DNA of 64,000 nucleotides from Melanocharis versteri. Its lineage: Eukaryota > Chordata > Aves > Passeriformes > Melanocharitidae. This document shows, piece by piece, positions 25,388 to 37,900 of this stretch. The stretch covers positions 3,107 through 67,106 of the forward strand of contig VZTG01008995.1 of the NCBI GenBank assembly GCA_013397845.1, given 5' to 3'. The stretch's first letter is position 1, and the number at the start of each line of letters is the position of its first letter. The notes under the pieces were generated by a model, which ran no database searches, had not been told where the DNA came from, and saw nothing but the letters and a program-made list of their open reading frames with translations. The position numbers and the translations under genes were made by a program.

Positions 25388-27100
25388 GTAAGGGCGCTGC
25401 TCCGGGGCCGCCTCCCGGGGAAGCTGTTGCGGGCTCCACGCTGCGAGCCGGGTTTTTAATCTCATCGCGCTGTGTTTGTTCTCCCGCCTCTCCCCCGCGC
25501 CCCTCCTGCCCGCTCAGGTGCAGCTTCTCCCAGAGCCGCTTTCTGTGGGAACTTCCCTGCCGAGAGCAGCGTCTTGTGCTCGTCTATCGTCCGATGTTTT
25601 CTTTCCGCGTGNNNNNNNNNNNNNNNNNNNNNNNNNNNNNNNNNNNNNNNNNNNNNNNNNNNNGCCGGCCGAGGGTCGGGCGCTCGGCGGGCTTTTGTCC
25701 GGCGCGGGTGCCGCGGCGGCGGGGCTCGGCCCGGCTCTGCCCTGCCCTGCCCGGCTGCCCGGCAGGCTCCGCCGCCACCCCGTCAATAGCGGGCATTAGA
25801 AATTGCGGCGGGGGATGTCTCAGGCGCAAGCAAATCCTTTTATCCGCGGAGGGACAGTGGCTCGCAAAACTTTCCAAGTGCGCTCGGGAGGGAGCAGCCT
25901 TAAAGCCAGCGGGCACGGGCTCCGCAGCTGCCGCGTTTCACGTGGAGGTGGGGACTGGCTGTGCGGGTCCCGGCGGTGTCCCGCGGTGGAACCCCCGGCG
26001 GGCTCCTGCGCCTCCGCCTCGCCCGCATCCCCCGTCCCCGCTGCCCTGCGAGCCCCCGCGGCCCTTGCGATGGGAAAGAGACAAAGAAGGGTCCGGGGCT
26101 GCCGCCTTCCCCAGAGCACAGCTGTACGCGTTCTCGCCTTGTTTCGGGGCGAGGGGGAAATCCCTCCGCCGCCCCCACGACCCCGCCGACAGGGGCAAGT
26201 TTTCGAGGATCCCACTGCCCTTTGCTGAAAGAACTGTGCCATGAGCTTTGTTTTTAAGGTGGAGCCAGCTTCAGACTGGGCATCCCAGTGGTTTTCGGGA
26301 CATTGTTTACTATGGTGGGGCAAACGCCTGCCTGCCTGGCAAAGACCCCTGGCCAGGGCAGGGGACGCCTGGTCGATCGTCTCCATGCAGCTGTCCCAGG
26401 CACTGGAGCGTGGCTTGGTCTGCTGGATCTCCCAGGCTCAGCTGAGGAGGAGATCCCTTACAGGACGTCCCAAACACTCCAGTCACTTTCGGATTTAAGT
26501 TTTCGTCTTGCTGTGACCACAGGATAGGGTGGCTTCTGGGTCTACTGCTTTTAATTGTTGTTTTCTTTTGTAGGGGAAAAGCCTTTGCTGGGCACTTGGT
26601 GTAACTTTTTAGGATTTTGTGTGCCAGGGGACAGACAAGTCAGTCAAGTGTCACACAGCCTTCCAACAGAAGCAACTGTAGGAAAAATTATGCTTGTTTT
26701 CCTCTTCTTTGCCTCCTGTTTGAGAATTAGGTGTCACTTGATGAATGTGTTTTAGGTGAAAACCTGCCATGTGTCTTGAGGCTCAGTGCTGAGCACCTGA
26801 GCAGGAAGACTGGATTGCTGTTATAGGGAATTTCTTTCTCTTAAGTGTGTGTGAGGATTGTATTTACCATTGTAAGGTAGGTGTGCTAGTCGTACTGAAT
26901 TTATTAGCTGATTAGCATTAGAGAAACAAATACATACTGAAATTATTCTGGTCTCTTAAATTGCTAATGCATGCAATTTCACTTTGGGAGTTACCAATGC
27001 CTTCTCTGCAGCCCTGTAACACACCTTTGTTCATCGTAGAAGAATTCCTTTGTTTTGTGTGTGTCTTTATTTCCTGTAATGTAGCTCAAACTTTTTTCAG
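25388..27100 (+). other. SPATA13: Putative first intron
   Basis: This is the stretch between the proposed donor at 25388 and the acceptor at 27100 (CTTTTTTCAG). The first 850 bases are CpG-island sequence and the rest is AT-rich. Short frames in the island run on both strands and are typical shadows of GC-rich DNA. No coding exon is supported. Confidence 0.45.
25612..25663. other. Assembly gap (52 undetermined bases)
   Basis: A run of N lies inside the CpG island, and a single N lies at 25359. Very GC-rich bird promoters are often missing from assemblies, so the true gap length may differ from the number of Ns. Confidence 0.98.
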
Positions 27101-27127
27101 TTGGGGACTTCGTAAGAAAATTTCTTG

Positions 27128-28951
27128 ATGGTGGCTTTTGTTTTCCTGATGCAGGCAGCGCCGCCTGAGGAGCTCAGCTCACCCAGTCGATGTGAAGGCA
27201 AGGCAAACCAAGGTGCCGCGGATGAAGGGGAGGCAGCGAGGTCAGCTGGTGGGGACAGCAGTGTTGCTTTGAGCTACTCCAGCCTCCGCCTCCATGCCTA
27301 CAGCATCGAGAGCATGACAACATTTCCGAATGGCTGTGGAAATGGCACCACCGTTACTTGCATAGTTATGGATAATAAAGAGCCCCAAAACCAGACTACC
27401 TGTACCAGTCATAATGGGGGACACAGCACCAGCAACAGTCTTGAGGAGGAATTTCAAGAGGATAAACTCAGCCCTTCCAAAATCATGCGCTTTTTCACCA
27501 CCCCTCGGAAACGGGCTAATTCCAGCTCTGACAGGCCTCGTTCTCTGGTTTTAATGGGCAACTCGTCCACATGGAATGCCTTCTCTTCTATCAGAAAGAT
27601 GGGATCTTTCAAGAAGTTGAAATCTTCAGTTCAACAAGGAATTCAAACAAGGGAATGCTCAGACATCTTAAATGAGAACAGCATAGGCAAACATGGTTCA
27701 AATGGGGCAGTGTTGCGAGTTCAGACTAACAGGTATTCCTATTCGGGGCCTCTGCATGATTTCCAGAGTGCAGTGGATGGTTTAGCTTCTGACTGCTCTG
27801 ATGTGGAGGAGAGCGATGAGTCTTTCCTGAGGAGCACTCATCGCTCACGCAGCATCAGGCGGGCTTACGGTGCTGGCCGCATAAACTTGATAGACACGGA
27901 TAAAGTTCAGAGTCGCCACAACTGTGTTAGGCCAACGTCACCTGTCATCGCAGAGCCAAAGATCTGTGAAATTTTGGTGAAAGACTCTGAAAACAACAGG
28001 ATCATTTATCGGAGAAGTAAAAGTTCAGATAATTTGAACTTTCTGAAGAAAAGCTCATTCAAACGGAAGTCCACCTCAAACCTTGCTGATCTGAAGGTTG
28101 CAAATGAAAAACAGATGCCAGCAAGGACTGTGAATGTCGCTTCTGCTGACTCAGACAAAAGTGGTGGAAACCATGAGAGGAGATCCAAGCGATGGAAGAG
28201 CCCTATCAGAGCAAAGGATTTTGACCGAGTTTTGAAACTTGTCAGTAACGTTACAGATGTTGCATGGAAGAAGGATGGCTCCAAGAGCACAGCTCCTTCT
28301 CCCAGCGAGCTGTCCCAGAGAACGAGGTCAAACAGCAGGCTGCATGATGACTACTCCCGCCGGGTTTCCAGCAGCACGGATCATGACAGAAAGAGATGCA
28401 CCTCCTCGGTATCCAGTCCAGACTCTTCCTTGCCGGGAACACCTTGCCTGCAAAGCCCTGTGATTGCTCAAGATAAAGAGGCTGAAATGAATGTAGCTGT
28501 TGCTGAAGATAAAAGCCTCAGGACGTCATCAGGTATCGCAGACTCTGATAGCTTTTCACCCACGCTGAACGACATTAGTCCATTTCCAAATGAAGTCTTT
28601 TATTCGGACTCAGATGAGCCAAAAGCTACCCAGCAATGTACAGATGAAGCCGAAAACCTTCATGTTCCAGCCAGGCCAACTACTCCAAAGCCTCAAAGTC
28701 CAACTGCAGGGAAGGTCAAGTGCAGTATGAATTTCCAGTGTCCAAACCATCACAGCACGTTGTCGCTGAGCTCATCGGAGAGCGAGGAGAGAGTTGAGGT
28801 ACCGGGGCTGAAGCTGGCTAGGAATCCTGTTTGCTTCCAGGACTCAGTGCAAACTGTGTACTATGATGATGGAAATGAAGACAGCGGCATAAGCAGCCAC
28901 TCTCAGCTGAGCCTCAATTTAGCCTCTGGTACTGAAGAGAAAAAGGAAGAG
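27128..28951 (+). CDS. SPATA13: SPATA13 exon: long N-terminal region (residues 1-608)
   Basis: An open frame of 608 codons ends at donor GAAGAG|GTAAGA, phase 0. The peptide is Ser-, Lys- and Asp-rich and predicted disordered. It has basic-Ser motifs (RRSKSSDNL at 295-303, [11 protein letters not shown] at 312-322) and acidic-Ser clusters such as [12 protein letters not shown]. This is the N-terminal extension specific to the long isoform. The start at ATG 27128 assumes acceptor CTTTTTTCAG at 27100, because an in-frame TAA at 27113 closes the frame upstream and no ATG exists in the putative first exon. An alternative acceptor at 27154 (TTTTCCTGATGCAG) would begin the exon in phase 0 at GCAGCG and would need an ATG from elsewhere. 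The Kozak context at 27128 is weak at -3 (T) but has G at +4. Confidence 0.88.
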
Positions 28952-31900
28952 GTAAGAAAGAAAGCAAAATCCTTCAGAAACTATGTATATATCCTATCAG
29001 GTTTTGTCTTTATTAATGCAAAACAATGCAAACAATGCAAAGTAGTGGCTGCTGCAGCTTGTTATTGCTAAAATATGCTGACAGCAATTATTTCCTTTAA
29101 TATATTCTCTTTGGATGCTAATGTACAATTATTTTTTCTTTGCACATTAATATCAAAGGAAGTTTTGGCAGCAAAGCTATTCATGTACGTTTTCAAGGGC
29201 AGCTCATTGCACCCTGCAGATACACCACCTTGTCATGTGGCTTTGTCAGATTTTACCAGACTGAGCAGGGTCTGGCTGTGTTTCCTTCACAACTGAAAGG
29301 TCTTTTTTAAAGAGTCCGTGTATTTTGAAGTACTGTTGACTTACTGTAAAACACTTTGCCTGTGGAAACCTTGCAGAGCATGGTAATATTTGTAGAGCAG
29401 TGTGGTGTGAAAGACACAGTACAGAGGTTTAAGCATTCAGTTGTATCCAATGTTTTCCCTGTGCAGTGATGACCATACTGAGGGTAAACTGCTTGCTTAT
29501 TCTTTTGCTTGCCAACTGCAGACGGCAGTACATTAGACTCTGGGCTGAGTGTGTTGCTGCTATTGTTTTGGTGAAGATCCTGTTGTTTTCACTGCACTTA
29601 ATGTGTGATTTCATACTCCCAGTGAATGGGTAGATAGATATATTGCAGCACCTGTGAGGTAAATTCACATGATAACAGTGGGCCCCTCCCCCCCCCAAAA
29701 TATGGTGTGAGTTGGCACCAGAGAAGTTGCAATGATTTGGCAGCCTTGGTGAAGAGCTGTCAGACATACTCTGCACCTGTCTGAAGCAGTGAGGCTTAGC
29801 TCAGCCCCAGCTGACTGGGGCAAAAATCCATCTGGATCTGTATAAATATGCATAAAAAAGTCATTCACAAAATAAAGCTGACATATCTTTTAAGCCACCT
29901 CAGTTTGACTGAAGTATCCTAGATCTTAGGTATGAGATGGGCAAAGGAAATGCTGCAGCTTGCACAAGCTTCAGCCTTTCATGCTGTAGACTTTTAAAAT
30001 GTCTGTGAAGCTGTCCTACTTTTAAAAGCTTGGCACAGTTTTTGCAGAATAACTGTAAATGGTTACAGAGCTTATCAGTATTGTCCTTCTGCTGGAGAAA
30101 AGCAAGTTTGTTTGCTGTTGTGTTTGCAGCAATGGTAAGATTGAAAAAATAAACACAGTGTGTGTAAATGTCTGGGCTCTGAGGTTATTCCTCTTCTGGA
30201 GCCCTAGAACTGCTCCAGCCATCCATATTTTCCAAAACTATCACTTACATGCAAGGAGATGCTTTCACACTGCCAGAAGAGGCAAAAGCCTTAGTGTGGA
30301 TGGATGCCAACTGTATTTCTCAGGAATAAAATGGGAGGCAGAATTAATGCTACTCATCTACCATCTAGTGGTGATCTGCCATCATGACCCTGAAGAAATT
30401 CATCTGATCCTTCCCCTTGGCTCCTCACAAACCAGTACAGTTTTTATATGAATATATGTACATTGGGTGGATAAAAGTTACTTCAGATTTTAGTTTTAGC
30501 ACCACGTTCTGTTATTATCTAACATGCAATTTAAGCTTTCTCTTTATATTACAACATATTTTTGGGTAATTGTGAGGATCTTTTAGTGCTTGCTTCAGTT
30601 GTCTAAAATATAGAGTGTGCCCTGTGGTAGCTCTGGGTTTGTGTAGTGGGCAGGCAGGCAGTATGGGAAGGATCCCAGCAAAAGATGGAGGAAGTGGTGG
30701 CCAGGGAACAGGCCCCTTAGCTATGAGCCCTCACTCTACTGTGAGCACTGCCTGGAGCCCCTGTGCTTGGTGAAAACAGCTGTGGCCACTCACATGGCAT
30801 TGCTACATCCAGACAGACCTCTCGTCTGGTGGGAAAAAAAAAAGTTTTTGGAGGTAGTAGCTGTGCGTTGGAAGCAGGAGCTTTGCAGGACAGGGTTTGC
30901 TTTTGTCTTACTCTGCAAGGGATGTGAAGTCTGTTGTTTGTTTTTTCCATGCCTGCTTCTCATCTCATACACAACTCTAAAGCTGTGGCACTCAGAGTGA
31001 CTGCAAAACAGGTAGTGTGGTATGGTTTCTTCCTACCATTTCTTTGGAGGATTTAATTTCCTGCTTTACAGCATGCTTCCCTCAGCTTAGAGGTAGCTTG
31101 GCACCAAAGATACTTATGCCAGGTTATTTTTTAATTTGAGTTTATTCAGCCTGCAGGCACTTTTATGAATGCCACATACTCACACGATGAGGTCACTGGG
31201 GTTTGAACTTTTGACTACAATTAATTTTTACCTTACACCTCCGTGTTACAGAACTGTACTGGCCCAGCAAGTTGTTCTTGAGATGGCTGAGTGCTTGGTT
31301 TGCTCTCAACAATCATTTGAGATGTAGTGTGGAGCCATGGACATCACACATTTTTCAAAATTTTGTTTGAGCCTTGAATACACTGTGTTGAGGGACAGCT
31401 CTGCACTGTTTCCACGTTTCATGGATCTGCGTTTCTGTACAGATTTCATCTATAAGCCAGTATGTATTCCAGTACAGCTGCTAAGGCTTGGAGACATGTT
31501 TTGGTACAAAGCTTAGAAGGTTCTAACCAGGCAGGCTCAAATAGGTTCTTTTTTCAGGGCTGGCTGCCGTAGCTGGAAGCAAATGTAGTTTATTCCCTTA
31601 CCCACTCATGTAGTAGATTAGTCAGCAAATGTAATCTGTGGAATTTGGACCATCTCTATATTTTTCCAAATATGGAAACTCAATATTTCTACCTTGTGTT
31701 TTCCCACCACTGATTTTGCAGTAAAGCTGATTTTTGCAGTATTCATGCAAGGGCATCTATTCGTTCATCAGAATTGATGTTCTGGGGTTTTTTTTCTTAT
31801 ATGGTTGAGTCTTGAGATCCTGTCACTTCTGTTACTTTCTTGGTTTCACCAAAATGCAAGATTTGGGCTGGAGCAGAGGAGGTTTCTTGATTTTTTGGTC

Positions 31901-34900
31901 CTGACAGAGGTTGCTTCCCAGGGAAGAGCTAATTAAGTGCAGCCTGGATCTGTGCCTCAGCACTTCTGAAGCCACAGAGGTGTGAGTCACCAAAGCTCAC
32001 CTGTGACATCCCATGCTTTGCCACTGTCTGCTTCATGCCGCTGTCATTTATATTCAATATGTTGCTTTTAAATAGCATGAAGGGATGATTAAGTACAAGT
32101 TTGTACTTGTTTGGAGTGTTTCACATAGTCTTTGCTTTCATGAAGAGCCCCATGCCACTGGAATAGTGAAAACTTAGTCTGCTTCGGACTGGCGTGTGTC
32201 AGCCACTAAGGCTGCCTGAACAAAACACTGTTCTGAATTTGTTACAAAAAAGTAAAAATCAAGTTATTTGACATTTCACCTAGTCTTTCACAAACTCTTA
32301 GAGCATCTGGTATTTAGGTTGCCTTGCTGGCATCTGGCTTCACAGTACACCAGACATTTTATTACTTGGGTACCTTATCTACATGACCATAAGTGAATGA
32401 TAAATTACAGTGAAGAGGTAACTGCTGTAATTAGGGTTGAGTCACAGTTTATTTGCAGACAATATTTTAAATGTTCTAAGACCTGTCTGTCAACTCATTT
32501 ATGTTGATGCCATATGAAAGTCGCTGGTCCCAGCTAGTCCACATCATGAAGTCCCCAGTGCTCAGCTGTTGGCAGAGTTGAGCTGGTTTGTCCTGTGCAG
32601 GTCTCTGGGCTCTGAGTATTGAGCACACAGAGCTTAACTTGGAGGGCAGTATGAAGATGAAGAAGGGCTGTACGGGTGGGAATACAGAGGACTCCGATAC
32701 GTCCTCACTGTTTATCCTCACTATTTCTAGCTTCAAAACTGTCCTCATAGTGAAGAACCAAGGGGTAGTAGCTGGATGTGGTCATGTTCAATGCCCATAA
32801 GGAGCAAGCAGCAGCCGGGATCTGAGGGTGATCATCTGTATTGCCTGCCTGAAGTTCCTGAGTGCTATGGGGCTGGGCATGAGCACACCTGCTGGGAGCT
32901 AGTTGCTTTCGGCTCTCTGAACTCTACCTTTTGGATTTATTCACCTCTGGTTCATCCATGTGCAGTTTAGAGTGTAGCTTAATTAATCTAATGTGTATAA
33001 TTGTAAATGTGATAAACTTTGAAGGATAACCAGGTAAAGTAATGGGGGGTATTTCTTAAACTGGGTTTACTCCTAAGGGGCTTGTAATTTGGGGTGAGGG
33101 CTCACCACTCCAGTGGCACTCCGGTCTTGCTGACTACAGGGCCTGGGGACAGAGCAGCAGAACTCTGTCACAGGCTCTCAGCAGCATCTTAGAGAAAACT
33201 GAGGTTTCAGTGAGATCAAGCAACACTGGATTTGCACTAAACTTTGAGCTGCTCTGCACAAGTCAGGCTGCATTCACACAATGTCCCCACAGTAAGTGAG
33301 TGACTTCCAGAAGTGTTTGCCCAGAGCTAGACTAGAAACCACTGTGCATGGCTGCAAACCCAAATTGCACAATCCATCGCTGCAATAATGCAGCAGGGAG
33401 CCCTCAAAGGACAGGAATATCTTCCTATCACAGCAAAAACTTTCAACTCTCAGCAGCAGAGCTGTCATCCTTTCGGTGCAGCCCATATTCATTTGTTGCT
33501 GTATCCGCTACTAGGAAGAAGAAAAACAAGGCAGTCATGACAGCAATCTGAATTCTGCGTCGGGTTGAATTTTAGACCAAGTAACTGCAGTTCTTAATAA
33601 AATTGGCCGTTCCTGAAAACTGTAGGATAATCTAGGAGCTACTGTCATCCCTGCAGAAATGTTCTGGATGGTGACGGTGCAGTGTTGAGTTGTCAGCACT
33701 GAAAATCCATCTCAATGCTGGGTAGTTGAGATATTCAAAGTGAGCAGAGGCAGCTGCGGAGTTTCCCCTGAGCCACCTGCATTTTCCTTTTCTGGCATCC
33801 GGAGGCTGCTGTGTTGCTTGTGGTACCGGGATGCTGTGGCAGGCTGGGAGAGTGGCCGAGTGCTGGGGGGAAGCGAGTGCAGCAGCCTTGCCCCCACCCC
33901 ATGCTCTAGGAAGTGAGAGTTGGCAGAGGCAGAGTTGCCCAAGGCAGCTCCACCCTCGCAGGCTGGGGTTTGTGACTGCTGCTGGGACTTGCTGAGGGCA
34001 GGGCTTGCTTGGGCAGGGAGGATGAGGCTTTGCTCTGGAAGGGTGAAGAGAGTGAGGAACCAGAGGACCTCATTTTGGAGAGACTCTGAAGAGAGGCGGA
34101 GGCCTATGGCTTTTTATGTTTTGCTTTGTTAGTGTAAAATTCCACTTCTTATCCGTGGTTATCATCTGGCTTTTGAGATTTGCCAGTGGTTATTACAAAG
34201 ATAGCCTGAAAGAAGGAAAAAGTTTATTGTTTTTCCAAATAAAGGGAAATTTTTTAAAGAAAATTTTTCAGACCCATTACTTGATTTGGGGTGTTCTGAG
34301 GCAATTCAGAAAATACTTAGGGATTTATTTAGGGTTTATTGATACCTATACGTCTAAAAGAAGCACAGAATATGAATGCTCCTTTACTGTGCACTGCATG
34401 CTTGCTGCTCCAGTTCAGATACTGAAGTAAAGAAGGGACAGAGTAAGAGCATAATCCAGCCATCCCCAAGTATCAAGTCACCAGAAAACTAGAGGAAACA
34501 GTTTTCTGGTTTTAGCACGTTTGCATTTTTATATGAGTAATAAGATTATTTCTGCAAAGGAAATACATTTCCCTGCGAGCTCCTCCCCTCTGTGATTTGG
34601 AATATGTTAGCTGATTTGGTTTTGGAAATGAATTAGAGGAGATGACTTAGGAAATCCTTGAGGCTGAGGAACAGATTTGAGAATCATGAGATCCGCTTGT
34701 CCTTTCCAGTCCAGCCATATGCTTCTACATGACTTAACTGCTTTGTATCTGTTCCTTATCTGTGAAACATGGATATTACCAAGGTGAACTCATTAATCTT
34801 GGTGAGGCATATTGCTGAGAGGGAAAGCTTTATGCTTTATTATTGATTGTGATAAGCAGGCTTTCAAGGATCAGGTTCAATGAAGCAAACCTGCACTAAA

Positions 34901-37900
34901 AGGCCTTAGAAAATAGATGGCTAAATTTTCTTTGTATCCATATAGCCTGATCTCTTAATGTGGTTTTATAGGTGTATTTCTAAGTTAGAACATCACAATT
35001 GCTTTGGTGTCCACAAATCCCAAGAGGAGAATTATATACATTTTTTCCAATTTTGAAAACTTCTAAAAGGAGTGTTTTACCACAGCAGTTTGTGTTGCTA
35101 ATGGGGGTTGATTTTACCATGTCACAGGGCACGGTAATATAACTTTTCTTTGCTAAAATGCATAGTATTTCCTGCATCCATTCTGTGAGCTTATACTGGT
35201 GTAGTGCAGTGCTATTCCTTTAGGGAGTCCCCCTCAGAAGCAGTGCTTTGCAAATTTTTAAACTGTGTCTACACAGTTGTTTTTTTTTTGTGGGGGAGGG
35301 GGAAAAGAAAAGGCAGATTATCTTTCAAGCAGCTAAAACTTATGTTAAATGGTGACTATGGTTGTATTACTTTGCTTCTGGTTTGTTTGTCTGTATAGGT
35401 GTAATTGCATTAGTTTTTGAGCAGTTTTTGTGCAGTTGTTTCATGGATTGTATTTTGTTGTCTTACAGACCACTGGTTGAATAGCCTATGGTATTCTAGG
35501 GACAGATAATCAATGCATTTATGTGGGGCTGTCTCAAAGGCTAATTAAAAAGAAAATATATTAGTGGCAGAGGAGGCAGAGGGATGTAAAGAGAAAGAAT
35601 ATAGTGCAATTTGCATTTAATTAGAAAGGAATAGATGGAAATTTTCTTGAATTGGACTGGTTTAATAATTCTGGTTTGTTTGTGATTGAAGATCAGTTTG
35701 AAGATGCAGATTGTGTAGCTGTGCTTTCTTCTACAGTAAAAGCAGTCATTTCCATGGTAGCAATTGCTGTGATGGTATCACTGTTGGAAATTATCAGCCT
35801 GTTGGATCAATAGGGGATCACTGGGCTCTCTTAACATTTCAGAATATTTTTATAAAATCTAGAAAGATAGCAATAAATAAATTTTCTCTGGGATGCTTCA
35901 TTTATCCAGAGTTTCATAAACTCTATGTCTGTTGCAACAGTTTGCAAAAAAAGAAAATATTGATCATGTCCATGAAACATAAAACAAGCTTTTGACATCA
36001 TTTAGTAGTGGTGATAAGTGAACTTCAACTAATGCTCTCCCACTGCTATTTAGCAATGAGAAAAAGTGCAGAGGTTACCTTTTATCATGTACCTGGGTGG
36101 AGACACGTTGTCCAGACTTTTACTCTGTTGGGTCAAGGTGGTAAAATAATTGATAGCTACTAGGTCACGATCCCTTAGCCCTTTTTATGTTTGGTAACTT
36201 GTATGAACTGAAAAGCCAATTCTAATATTACTGCTGAGTTCCTAAGATTTGGCAGTTACTGTCTTATACAGAAATAATAGCTATTTAATAGTCACCAATT
36301 ATAATATGTTATATAGCTGTTGTTGTTAGTGTAAGAAATTTGTACGTTTTTATATAGACCCCTAAATATATGCAGAAATGTATATTCTTGATCAAAATAC
36401 AGAGATACCTACATGACCAAGCACAAGTATTGTAATACTTTCAAGCCTTGTCATTTACAGAAGAACATGACTGATTACCCATCACAACTTTTCACTGAGA
36501 ATACGTAGTAATTGTGTTCTGAAACTTCTCAGCCTACTCAGGTTTTCCTTGTAACTTATTCTCAGTCAGAATCATCATCTGTTTAATTTATCACACCTTT
36601 TAATAAATTGCGTTTGGAAATTAATATGCATTTTTGTAAAGACATTATTGGATTTTGATTATCTGTTTTCTCTGAGTTAGGAAAAGGCAGCAGTAGTTAG
36701 CAAAATTACATTTCAGCCAGGCAGCTCAAACGTACAGAGATAACAGAACAAGAAGTATTGCAACTTATTGTGTAGCTAAGGAAAACAAACAAAAAACCAA
36801 CCAAACAAAAAAACCATAAAGCGAGGTCAGGATGCTCTTTTCCCTGGAGAAGAGGCAGGCTGGGGGTCTTTGTCCAAGAGGCACCTACTTGTGACTTCCC
36901 AGCAGATTACCAGGTAGGAAAAGACCTTTCAGGTGAGATGTGTCCCCTTATGCCTTTGTACTTGTCTGTATGTGCATTTTATGGAACATTAAATGCATTC
37001 AGAACATAAAGATAAAATTTTAAAAATCCAAATCGGTAACAGTAGAGGTTGAAATGCAGATTAATGGTCAGGGAGCCTCAGCAATGTACCCAGTCATCAA
37101 GACCTTTATAAAGTGGTGATTTTAATTAGGGAGTTTATTGGCTAAACACATTGACAAAAAAAACCAACTCGGGGCTTGTTATTCCTTTACTATCACAGTG
37201 TCAGCCCTCACAAGTGTGCCAGCAGCAGGAAGCTGACCAGCAGCAGGCTCTGTTGGGTCAGACTTCTAGTTTGGGCTTTCTCTGCAGCAGAGAATGGGAT
37301 CAGGTATAGAGGATGAAGGGTTATTCATGGCTGGTGTAACTGCACCAGGAAAAGTCCTGCCATGCAATTTCAGGTACCGGCAATTTCTTTGCCGTGTCGC
37401 TGATGAAAGTTGCATCCACATAAGCAACACTTTATCAGTACTGTACGAATCACATCTTGTGCTCCTTGGGCAGAACTTCCTCTGAAATCAGTTCTGAGTG
37501 CTGAATTTATCAAAGGTACACAGTGGTCTTAGTAATAGCTGGAGAGCCAGACTCTAAAGACTAAGCTGTTTCGGGGATTAAGCACCTGATGCTGATGTTG
37601 CTTACCTTGGTTATTAATGAGTACAGAGAATGCCAATAGCAGTCATGTGCCATTAAATGGAACAGGGTTGTACCAGTGCCAAGTTGAGCTGAGTGAGATC
37701 ATGATCAAGTCCTTGAAGCTGCTGTACCTGGATTGGGAAATCAGTCTGGGCCCAGGCACGGGAGGGGTTTGGTCTGGCTGGGCACAGACTCTGTGGTGTA
37801 GTTGTTTACCTGGGAGCAGCCTGGGAGAGCTCCCACTGTAGCCTGTTGGGTGTGGTCAGGGGGTCCTGGGGAACACAGCATTAACAGCACACCTGAACAT

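Larger units (their letters stand above)
25240..26230 (+). promoter_or_regulatory. SPATA13: CpG island, likely main SPATA13 promoter
   Basis: About 1 kb of sharply G+C- and CpG-rich DNA stands out from the AT-rich flanks. It starts with overlapping GC boxes (GGGGCGGGG at about 25262), followed by a GGAA repeat and a consensus splice donor CAG|GTAAGG at 25388. No TATA box is evident, as is usual for CpG-island promoters. It lies 1.7 kb upstream of the first large coding exon, in the right place and orientation to drive the long isoform. Two assembly gaps hide part of the sequence, so further first exons in the island cannot be excluded. Confidence 0.75.

Noticed and set aside
25820..26386. 188-codon minus-strand frame and several overlapping frames in the CpG island
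   Set aside because: GC-rich DNA has few stop codons, so long frames occur on both strands. The peptides are Arg/Pro/Gly-rich with no domain, and nearby frames cross the assembly gap.
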